In this document: positions 1 to 10,500 of the stretch, piece after piece
How the letters are laid out: each line of letters opens with the position of its first letter
Position numbering within the stretch: the first letter of the stretch is position 1
Assembly (NCBI RefSeq): GCF_014356525.2
Contig: NC_052510.1
Span: 56,589,845-56,653,844, forward strand
DNA length: 64,000 nt
From: Nilaparvata lugens
Lineage: Eukaryota; Arthropoda; Insecta; Hemiptera; Delphacidae
Direction of reading: 5' to 3'
The notes under the pieces: model-generated
Told to the model about the DNA's origin: nothing
The model's database searches: none
What the model saw: the letters and a program-made list of their open reading frames with translations, nothing else
Translations under genes and position numbers: made by a program

Positions 1-501
1 TCGCTCGGTCAACTATATCAATAGGTAATTGGTTATAATAACCTAATAGATCAACATATTATGAGGCTTTTATCAATAATTGAAGATACTGTACATCAGT
101 TTATTTGGATCGTTGATTTTGAAGATGAGAAATCCGTCTGAAAACCATCCAAAAAAGTAAAGTTGATTATCAATTTGATAATTTCTATAAATCAGAATGT
201 CAAATTAATTTCCTAGTATTGAAATATATACTGTTGGATTGCTAAAAAGATAAGGCTTTACAGTTCAATCTGAAAGTTTTGACATATGGAAAATTATTTT
301 CTGCTTAGATATATGTCATCCTTTTCATAAGAGACGACACTTTAGCGGCTTATTTTAATAACAGATGTCAATAGTTGTCACATAGTGTCCTGCGCAACAA
401 CCTTGACATTTTGTAGGTCATTTTTTTATTTTAGAGTTTCTATCAATTACTAAGTCAACAGTTGTTAAAGTAATTTGCATCAAAATACCCCTCGCTGAGT
501 G
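1..501. other. Intergenic AT-rich DNA
   Basis: No coding frame, RNA gene or clear repeat structure is visible here. It is simple upstream intergenic DNA ending at the target duplication of the first MITE. Confidence 0.5.
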
Positions 502-504
502 TTA

Positions 505-669
505 AGGTGCGTACAGATATACGCGCCGCGAACATGAGCAATTCACTTTCAATCAGCTGACTATATCTGTATTTTTACAGAAACGGTAAGATACAGATAT
601 AAAAAGCTTGGCATCAGCTGATTGAAAGTGAATTGCTCATGTTCGCGGCGCGTAAATCTGTACGCACTT
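505..669. mobile_element. 165-bp MITE, family M1 (TTA target duplication), copy 1
   Basis: The element is a near-perfect foldback. It begins AGGTGCGTACAGATATACGC and ends with the matching inverted sequence, with terminal arms of over 60 bp that include CATGAGCAATTCACTTT. TTA lies on both sides (502-504 and 670-672). A 3-bp TTA/TAA duplication is typical of PIF/Harbinger elements. A second copy of exactly the same length lies at 33657-33821 and a truncated one at 38320-38441. No transposase is present. Confidence 0.85.
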
Positions 670-672
670 TTA

Positions 673-1910
673 CAGTTACAATAGTAACTACATCATTGAA
701 ATCAAAAAATAAATTAATAAGGAGAACTACTAAAAGAACATGTATACTAAGGAAATTGAGCTTATCAACAACATTATGTTGGCTAATCCAAATATTGTAT
801 TCATTGATTCATACATTCTTAGATTATGCATTGTATATTCTCACAAAGGACATTATAATACAGGATCGGTACTTATAAGACAAGAAATATCAGATCTATG
901 ATAATTATTACAATATTCTTATATCTCAAACTAAAGTATTGCCTATTCTCTTTCGATCCTAAAACTATTTACGACCAGAATCATATCTGAATAACAAGAT
1001 TGAAATAGCCCATATAAACAGACATAAGTAGGCTAAACATATCAGGCTTTCCAGCTGGCTTGTTTAGGTTTGAAGCGGTGGCATGTAGGAGAAAGAAAGA
1101 GAGAAATTAATAGAAAAAGATAGAGTGAGAGAGAGTGAGGGATAGAGAGAGAGAGAGTGAGAGGCATGTAAATCGTGTCCAGTTGGTTTCGGTGCGGTCC
1201 CTAGGGAAGGAAATTAATAACAGGGAAACTATACACTGTCAGACCTTCGTCTCCCTGAAGTTTCAAGTTTAAAGTCACGCCTCCAACTTCTCCAGACTTC
1301 CCTCCTTCTCTCTCCTTGCCAACAAAGAACCACTACTCTTAATTTGAAGCTGATGGATGTTCTGTCTCGCTTTTTCCCCATTTCGTTCCGTCTCTTGTGA
1401 GTCGGAAACACCTTGCAGGGGATCCAATAATTGGTTCCCTTTGGTTTCATCGCATCACACATCTTTCCCCAATTCTTCACGCAATGGCATGGGTACCAAC
1501 AAAATCCAACTACGAAGAATGGAACACATTGTATAGGGTTTCCTAGTTTTTTGTATGTGGAGCCTCCAGCAGTGACTGTTCAAATATTTTCCACAAAACT
1601 TGAGTTTGATAGGCCTCAATTTATTTGGGTTATTCTCTGGAATCCATTGAAATATTTCTCCTAAATGTCATTCAATTGAGTATTTTTATTTACTATAAAA
1701 TTATAAAAATTCAATAGGTTATTGAATAAATCAAGCAGTAACTTTCTTCGATGATTCAAATTGAAATTTATGATAAATCAAAAACTATTCATAGAATTAT
1801 TGATAATAATTATTATTGTCGATTGCAGGTAAAATTTATATTTTTGATGTTTGCTTATGTCTTTAACCTGCATCCAACGAAATTGAAAACTATAATAATT
1901 TCAATCATAA
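673..1910. other. Intergenic DNA with a purine-rich GA tract
   Basis: No supported gene. Positions 1091-1165 hold an imperfect GA/GAGT microsatellite. The short open frames in this stretch have no recognisable composition or motif and are judged to be chance. Confidence 0.5.
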
Positions 1911-2099
1911 AGCTGCGTTTACACCAAAGTTATATTAACAAAATGTAAATAACATAATCCTTATCGATTCTATTAGATTGAACGTAACTTGACAAACACA
2001 TATGTTCATCTTGTGTATGATAAGTTATGTTCAATCTAATAGAATCTATAAGGATTAAGTTATTTACATTTTGTTAATAACTTTGGTGTAAACGCTGCT
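1911..2099. mobile_element. 189-bp MITE, family M2 (TAA target duplication)
   Basis: Terminal inverted repeats run from AGCTGCGTTTACACCAAAGT inward for about 70 bp, including a long match around ATTCTATTAGATTGAAC. TAA flanks both ends (1908-1910 and 2100-2102). This is a non-autonomous, probably PIF/Harbinger-type, foldback element with no coding capacity. Confidence 0.8.
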
Positions 2100-2102
2100 T
2101 AA

Positions 2103-2582
2103 GAGGTAAATCCTATTTGAGTTTGAGCGAACTAGGAGTTAATAAATAACTTAATAGGAGTAATATACAGAGGAACTTGCAGCGATAGCATGAGATCGAA
2201 GCTACTTGAAATTCTATATACCATACATTTTTGGAATCATCTGTTTCTGGTATCTCTAGTATTTCGAGTTTTCACTCAATTTTAGCGCACAAATTATACG
2301 GTTAGACATCAGCTTCTGCCGTCTGGATTTTGGAAGTACACTTAATTTCCAGTTTCAGTTAAAAATCATTTCTGATCCTCTTGTAAGGCAGTGGGTGGTC
2401 AGCATGGTGTGTTGTTGGTGATGTTGTGTCATGTGGCAGAGTCTAGTGATGAATTTGTGATTAAAAGATTTTGAAGATGTAATATATATGTTTGTAGTAA
2501 TAGGCCTACATAAATGAAAGCCAGATTCTATACAGATTCCATAGTCTATTCTGAGCAGTTTGAAAAATATCAAATTATGATT
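2103..2582. other. Intergenic DNA, nothing recognised
   Basis: No gene, RNA or repeat with internal symmetry was found in this stretch. Confidence 0.4.
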
Positions 2583-2761
2583 GTCTCTTTTCTGTATAGG
2601 GCTACTTGTAATATAAATAGATATACAAATTTCAGTACCCTTTTTTGAACTATTTTATCAATATAAATAATAAATTATTCAAATCATTGAATTATAAATT
2701 ATTTATAGTGATAAAATAATTATTCAAAAGAGGGTACTGAGATTTGTATTTCTATTTATAT
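2583..2761. mobile_element. Foldback repeat, family M3 (CTCAGTACCC), copy 1
   Basis: The left part reads from TCTCTTTTCTGTATAGGGCT to CAGTACCCTTTTTTGAA, and the right part returns as the inverted sequence ending in AGGGTACTGAGATTTGTATT. Other copies sit at 5301-5507, 20140-20290 and 48789-48936. The centre of this copy is AT-rich and lacks the GAAACATG motif seen in the 5301 and 20140 copies. Confidence 0.75.
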
Positions 2762-2787
2762 CAAATTATGAGTTTGAAAAATAAAAC

Positions 2788-3415
2788 TCTTCACTTAGAA
2801 AGCACACACAAATTATCCCAAATTTTTTTCAGATTGAAATCGTATACAAGCCTCAATAAGTGAGAACCCATTCAAACCTAATATACAGTTCATTGTCCAA
2901 TATTGAAGCATTAAGGTAAAAATACAAATAAAATAATGTCCTTTCTTAATTAGAAAGCACACACACATTTATACATCCCAAATTTTATTCAGTTTGAAAT
3001 CGTATACTCAAGCCTCAATAAGTGAGAACCCATTCAAAACTAATCTACAGTTCATTGTCCAATATTGAAGCATTAAGGTAAAAATACAAATAAAATAATG
3101 TCCTTTCTTAATTAGAAAGCACACACACATTTATACATCCCAAATTTTATTCAGTTTGAAATCGTATACTCAAGCCTCAATAAGTGAGAACCCATTCAAA
3201 ACTAATCTACAGTTCATTGTCCAATATTGAAGCATCAAGGGAAAAATAAAAATAAAATAATGTCCTTTCTTCACTTAGAAAGTACACACAAATTATCCCA
3301 ACTTTTATTCAGATTGAAATCGTATGCTTCAAGTCTCAATAAGTGAGAACCCATTCAAATCTAATCCACAGTCCAACGTCCAATATTGAAACATGAAGTA
3401 AAAATCATAAATTTT
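2788..3415. repeat. Minisatellite of about 160 bp, four units
   Basis: A unit starting at TTAGAAAGCACACACA recurs at 2796, 2951, 3113 and 3276, giving spacings of 155, 162 and 163 bp. Units 2 and 3 are almost identical, whereas units 1 and 4 diverge more, as expected when the inner units turn over by unequal exchange. The array lies about 1 kb upstream of the GLIS-like promoter. No coding frame is conserved between units. Confidence 0.85.
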
Positions 3416-4366
3416 TATTAACTTTCATCATTAGTAATCTCGATACTAACTTACAGTGATTTATAGAAATCAGTAAATGTGTAATTCACAAAACTATGTG
3501 ATTCACAAATCCAAACTGTGATTCCCATTCACAAAAAAACTGATAGTTTATCATTGATATAGTTTCAAAAATTAATTAATCAATTAGTCAACTTGAAAAA
3601 GTGACCTGTGTGGTCATGTACCGAATAAAACTGTGTAGAATTTGACAACATATGTGTGTGTTTTATTTAATTAATCAATTCCTTTATAATAAATTAAATG
3701 AGATAAAATATTCTGATAAATTTTAAGTTCAGGGAGGATATCCATTAAATTCCGTTCTTATCCAGAAATTGATTGATTGATTGAGTACTTTATTTATGTA
3801 GATTACAATATACTGGCTTATACACTTATATACAATGGCTTACAATACAGCAAAATTATAGATGAATTTACATAATATAGACTAAGAAAATAACTATTGA
3901 ACTGTATATGATATGAAAAAGTAATTTGTAATATAATAACTATAGATATTATATTGTTATGCATCTACATAAATTGGCGGAGCTTTGGACATATCAATGT
4001 CCATTCTTCGGAAAGAATATTAAAAATATCCTCCCCACTAACTCTCTATCAAAGAAATAGAGTATATTCAGACTATTTGTGTCTATTCTGACAATAGTAT
4101 ATTTTCTACAATACCCCACTGCACTACTATTGCAACTTTCATTAATAATTGAACAGTAGTGCTCTTGACTGATAGACTAGAGTAATAATTCTGAGACTAA
4201 TTTTTGGTTGAATCAGTGTGTGTGTAGCCTACTATATTGAGTGCCACTTCAGATTATCAGCATTGGTTGCATGGGACGCATTAAATATGAAATATGCTGA
4301 CTGTTTGAAGTGAATTGCAATCCCCTCCAAGGTGCCCGTGCATTGATAAGAGATAGTGAACTTTCA
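3416..4366. other. Upstream flank of the GLIS-like gene; LINE-tail-like stretch
   Basis: An (ATTG)n start at about 3767 followed by TACTTTATTTATGTAGATTACA resembles the minus-strand 3' end of a LINE (about 3767-3860). The rest is unannotated DNA immediately 5' of the promoter and is the likeliest place for its proximal control elements, none of which I can name. Confidence 0.35.
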
Positions 4367-4402
4367 TATAAAAGAGAGCGTCGATCGAATCCATAGTCAG
4401 TC
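4367..4402 (+). promoter_or_regulatory. TATA box and initiator of the GLIS-like gene
   Basis: TATAAAAG occupies 4367-4374, and TCAGTC, a match to the arthropod initiator TCAGTY, occupies 4397-4402. The distance from the first T of the TATA box to the initiator A (4399) is 32 bp, the standard spacing. Transcription from 4399 would produce a 127-nt leader ahead of the ATG at 4526. The combination is a textbook insect focused promoter, but it is inferred from sequence only. Confidence 0.7.
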
Positions 4403-4454
4403 TAGAACAGTGAATTGTACAGTGACTACATCGTCCTTGAAAATATCATCTCTC

Positions 4455-4493
4455 ATGCTTCTCTCGTATATAATTGTAGTTCCAAGTGTATAG
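4455..4493 (+). promoter_or_regulatory. Upstream ORF in the GLIS-like leader
   Basis: Within the predicted 5' leader an ATG opens a 12-codon frame that closes with TAG before the main ATG at 4526. It could lower or condition translation of the main frame. The uORF start context is weaker than the gaaaATGG context of the main start. Confidence 0.4.
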
Positions 4494-4525
4494 TTTGTGC
4501 TTGTTAATTAATAATATTGGTGAAA

Positions 4526-4552
4526 ATGGTGATTTACACAATTTGTCAAAAG
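4526..4552 (+). CDS. sug: GLIS-like exon 1 (start codon)
   Basis: The frame encodes MVIYTICQK and ends at a GTAGCG donor in phase 0, which joins exon 2 without a frame change. The ATG has a good context (gaaaATGG) and lies 127 nt after a well-formed core promoter. It is the least certain exon because nine residues cannot be recognised by family. Confidence 0.6.
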
Positions 4553-7500
4553 GTAGCGTACCGTACTTTAAACATTTTTTTAAAAATTGGAAAGTGATTT
4601 TAGAATGAAAATACAAGAAATAATTGACCGAAAATGATTTGCTCGACTTTAAATTAACTTGAGCTTCTAATGAAGTGTTAAAAAATGGTACTGAAAAGCT
4701 AACTCCTAATTCTACTTCATTATTAACATAGGCTACTCAATGAAAATACAAGAAATAATTGAACGAAAATGATTTGCTCAACTTTAAATTAACTTGAGCT
4801 TCTAATGAAGTGTTAAAAAATGGTACTGAAAAGCTAACTCCTAATTCTACTCCATTATTAACATAGGCTACTCTATTCTTTAAAATGTTGTTGTGAATAA
4901 GTTGATGTGGTAGATATTCATATTGAATGAATACGACTTGATATTGGCAAAACCACTATTTAATTTAAACAATTTGAGATACTAGTTTCTGTTGTTACAC
5001 CATTATTAATTATAAATCTCCATGGTAAACTGTGAATTTAATACTTGTTGAAGTAACGTTTACTTACACATTGAATGAATACGACTTGATATTGGCAAAA
5101 CCACTACTTAATTTAAACAATTTGAGATACTAGTTTCTGTTGTTACACCATTATTAATATTATCAATCTCTATATGGTAAACTGAGAGTTTACTGCTTGT
5201 TGAAATTAATATAGCTTACTGAGACACAAATTGTTCCAATAAATTAGTGGCTTTGACAATATCAAGTCGATTTCATACAATACCATGATATCTTTTTTAA
5301 TCTCTTTTCTGTAAAGGTCTACTTGTAATATAAATATAAAGAAAAATAAAAATCTCAGTACCCTTTTTAGAAATATTTTATCACAACATGTTTCGGACAT
5401 TTATGCCGAAGTCATGACTTGAAAATGGCATAAATGTCCGAAACATGTTGTGATAAAATATTTCTAAAAAGGGTACTGAGATTTTTATTTTTCTTTATAT
5501 TTATAATACCATGAAACTCCAGCCAGATAATAGATCTATTTTATATTCAATTAATTTAATTATGAAATTTTATAATTTACTTCTGATGCTTTATTTTATC
5601 GAGCATGTGAGTCTATTTTATCGAGAATTTGGCTTAGGCCTATGATATCGAGCATTTGAATTTGAATCCTTAATTTTGAATGCTCTATTCATCACAAGCG
5701 TTCAAAGTATTCAATGATGGCTAAAAGTTAGTTGAGGAGTTTATTACTCTAGATGTATAATTTTTTTATAAATATTTGTTTGGTTTACCAATTTTTCACG
5801 CTTTATCTTTAATGTTGACAACATTTGAAAGATTACTTCTGTAGACTTTATATGGAACTTATATGCCCTCAACGTAAAGAGAGTAAATAGACTAATTTAC
5901 TAGCCTAGGTACTAATAATAATTATTTATTACTAATAATAGTGTTGTATAAATTAGAATTGGAACGGTTTTGGGCGTTTTAGCCTGTGGTAGTTTTCTGT
6001 AAGTTGTGTAATTCTGAATGATTAAATAAATAAATTATTCTAATCTAAATTGTATTAACATTAAATTGCAGGCACTTGAATTGTTATTCAAGAGTAATTT
6101 TTTATTTCATAAAAATTCTTTTTTTCAGAGTGATAGTGAAGGAAGTATTTCAAGTATCGACTTGACAAGTGTTGACATTTCCGGAATTGAAATCAGTAAC
6201 CAAAAAGCGCCCATCGTTTGCAGGTAAATTGATTATTCACATCAGTAAAATGATAGGAATTTTTCAGTTGGATAATTACAACTTGTATAAGTTAAATTTT
6301 GGATTATAAACAAAACTTATTCTATTAGAAATTTAAATAAGTTATTAATTATTTTAATAGAACTCATTATTACACTTGTAACCATGCCTTTATACTCTCA
6401 AGTAAATATAGAACACTTCTATTTCAAATATTGTTCTACTAATTCAAAATACAGAGTGACACAGAATAACGGGAACTTTTAAAAACGCCATAAAACATTA
6501 GTGGAAAGAGCAAAAATGATTTAACTAATGTAAAGTTCAAGACTCTCCATTTGAGAATTATTATTAACATCTATTACTTTTTGACAATTATTTCTTCAAG
6601 ATGGCTTCCTCCTGCACGAATACACTCTTGAAATCTGTGTTGAGAATCCTGAACAACATTTCAGCTGGGATATTGTTAATTTCATTTGTAATTGTCTGTT
6701 ATGATTCAACCACAGTTATGGTTGAGTTTGATTCGAGATAGCTCCACAAACAGAAAATCGCGGGTGGACAGATAATGGGACCAGGAAACGCTGATGTTGC
6801 AGCGATTAATGAGTAATCGTCAACACAGATTTCAAGAGTGTATACGTTCAGGAGGAAGCCATCTTAAAGAAGTACTAATTGTCAAAAAGTGATAGATGTT
6901 ATTAATAATTCTCAAATGACAAGTCTTGAACTTTAAATTAGTTTGAATAAAATCAATTTTGCCCTTCCCACCAATGTTTTATGGCGTTTTAAAAGTTCCC
7001 GTTATTCTGCGTCACTCTGTATTATAATAAAACACGAATTTCTTTTATTGAATTCAAGTGAATGGTATTGAAACCTCGTAACAAAGATATGCCCATCTTT
7101 GTATTTTCTGAGCTCATTAAAATTATATCCACCCATCTTGTCAATGTAGAATTTTTCAATAATCAATTTGCAATAAACAAACAGACATCAGAAAGTGTAG
7201 TTTCCACCTCAAGCAGGTTGTTATATTGTTATTATAATAACATTATATTATTACATTATATTAATAATATTATATTGTTATTATAATAATATTTAGAAAC
7301 GATTTGCTTTTTCTGTATTGTATAATATAGCGAATATCTAGAATAAAAAAACATCAATGTATCCCTCCTATATTCTAGTAATGCATGACATTCTTGCTCA
7401 TTTAAGTCATTATGGTATCAAATACAAAATACTGTATGTATAAATAGATTGTACCAGTATCCATATACAAATCCCTTAAGATTATTACTTGAGCATTACT

Positions 7501-10500
7501 TGATAATGTATTATTAGATGCCAATCGTTGATTACAAATTTTCTTGTGTGAAGAAATGAAATAAAGTGAAATTTGTTGATTTTCAGATGGTTACAATGCG
7601 GACAATGGTTTCCGCACCTGGAGATGCTGGTGACCCACGTGACTCACGTCCACGCCGTGTCGGGTCGCAACGGTCTCTTCTTCTGTGGCTGGGAGGGCTG
7701 CTCCAGAGGTGACAGGGGGTTCAATGCCAGGTAGGTTCAAATCATGCTCTTTTCACAAATATTATCATCAGTTATCAACTATTGCTTTATAATAATCAAA
7801 TGAGAATCTAAATTTAATGCAGTCATTGATCCAATTTGGATTTTCATTCAATGAGTATTATATAAATATTAATGAGCATTTGAACAAATGCAATCTATTT
7901 CCATATAATTATTTGCTTCTTGTTCCGATGTGAGAATAATGATTATCCTCTTCAACAAGACAACAATATTGTTCAGATAATTGTATCTCGAACCACACGA
8001 TTTATATTCTATCCGTCGAAAATATTTGAACTCATCCTTGAAGAAAGGTAAGGGTGTGTGCGTACAGAGAGCGGTCAGCGGTCTTAGGAGAATATAGATA
8101 TAGATAAATCCTTCTTTTCCTTCAGGGTTACTTGACAGTAAGTTGTATTATATACTATAACTTTAGTAGCCTTGTTGCCCTTTTATAATCTTTGATGACA
8201 CGACCGGTATATTTTACTTATTGTGTAAGGTTGCTTGCTTGCATCTGTTCTTGAATATATAAGAAATAAACTGAATTTTTATTTGAATAATATAATATTC
8301 CATTCATGATCATGTATTGTCTAATTGTGGGAGTAGGCCTACCCTTGGTTAGCTCAAATGGGCATACAAGTGGAAAGTTGAAATTGGAAGTATATTGTAC
8401 ATAGAGAACTAGTCGTAAATTTCAATCGTTCAATTCTTGTACTTTGAATCCTTCCATCACATTATTAATTATTCCTTCCCAAGTATTTTATTGTACGGTA
8501 ATCAAGAAACATCACTCTTTTCAAATCTCCAGTGAAATATAAATATCAAACTGCAAATTCATATAGGCCTTCTGGTTTTTTTTATATAATAATTATGCTC
8601 TGTAGGCCTATCTGTATTCTGTTTGTATTTTCTATAAATTACATTCTATTACAATCGCATATTGAATGCTCTTGACTGCGATGAATATTAGTAAAGATTT
8701 TGTGAAAAATTATAGACTATAACTCTAACAGTGATCTAATAGAATAAGTATTTTTCTGTTCCAGGTATAAAATGCTGGTCCATGTGCGAACGCATACCAA
8801 TGAAAAACCTCATCACTGCTTCCAATGCGATAAAAGCTTCAGTCGTGCGGAAAATTTGAAAATTCACGCAAGATCTCATACCGGTTAGTAAAGCATCTGT
8901 ATGAAAAGATTCCTTTTCCATGACACGGAATTTCCCTTTTTATGGAAGGTTTCCTCTTTATAAAAAGCCCTGTATATCATAGTAGAAAAGAATACTACAT
9001 TAGGTACTGAGAAGAAATTTTATTATTGCTACATGTTATGAAACATTTATTCATACCTCAAACCCACTGATAAGACGCCATCAATTCACCACAATAATTA
9101 TAATTACAGTATACAGTTCATGTCTGCAAAATGTTTGTATGAAGGAAACTTACTGTATCATATACTTGATCACAAACAACCAGTATTGATGAAAGCTCCT
9201 AATACAAGTTGTCATAACTTGAAAAATATACAAGTTTAGTAATATGGTTCTCAAGAAATATGCACAAACAAGTGAAATATAATATGAAATAATTTTTCCC
9301 TCTAACAGTGTTGCAGAACGATTAGCATGATTTCCCTGATAATTGAGACTGCTACTGCCTATGGATGGAAATTACACCATTTTCAATATTTCAATCATAT
9401 ATAGGAAGAAATGAGAGGTTACATTTGACAATGTTCATTTTAATTTCTTCTCCTAGTTTTTGTAGCCTACTACTATTCAAAGCAGCAGGCTTCTACCTTA
9501 TTTTGTTCGATTGATTCTTTTTAGGACGACGAAGTTCAAATGAATTTCCGAATCTTATATAGTCTCTTTCAGTTGCTTGGTTGCTTCTCTCAGAGCTTGT
9601 ATGACTTTCAACATTTGCTCAAATGTTAATGAATATAATGATAATAAAAAAATCATATGAATTGAATAATTTGGATTCTCGTTGAGAAATTAATATAATA
9701 TTTCATTCACATTCATCTTACGTGTGATTTTATTGATGACAGGTGAAAGACCATACGTTTGCCCAGTAGCGGGTTGTGGCAAGGCTTACTCGAACTCTAG
9801 CGATCGATTCAAGCACACTCGAACACACTCGGTCGACAAGCCCTACTTCTGCAAGGTGCCCGGTTGTCCGAAACGATACACGGATCCCAGTTCGCTCAGG
9901 AAGCACGTCAAAACATATCGACACTTTGCGGTCAATCAGAAGTCGCCGCAGAGTAATGAAACTGGTAAGAATAATATTCAAATAAGATACACATTCGTTT
10001 TCTGTGTATTTCACACGACATGCAGTCAAATATATAAATAAATAAAGCATGTCAGTTTGATTATTTACTTAAATATTTGACTGCATGTTATGTGCAATAC
10101 ATAGAAAACAAGTGTGTTAATACATCGCAGCTCGGAATGGATCGAGAAACCATAATCTTAAAATAAGAGACTCATTTATATTAATTTCAAATTAATTGAT
10201 GCATTCGATTTTGAAAAAAAATCTAATGAGTAACTAATTCTGGACCTACAGCAATACAGTATTTACATCAATTTCAAGCTTGTGTAGGCTTAGCTTGATA
10301 TGTGAGTAGCCTACTGTTTATTAAAATGTTTTAAAAATTAAATTATAATTTTCATTATACGGAATCAATAAGAGGCCTACTCTTTATTTTTCTTTTATTA
10401 GAAAAGACCGGTTTCGGGTATTGAACCCTAGCCTACATAAATGAGTATTCACACAGTTCAAATTATGAATAGTGTATAAATGTACAATATTCTGATTAGT

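Noticed and set aside
2788..3415. CRISPR-like array
   Set aside because: Units are whole 160-bp tandem copies without unique spacers, in a eukaryotic setting.
9730..10050. Minus-strand frame opposite GLIS-like exon 5
   Set aside because: It is the complement of the zinc finger coding exon and has no likeness of its own.
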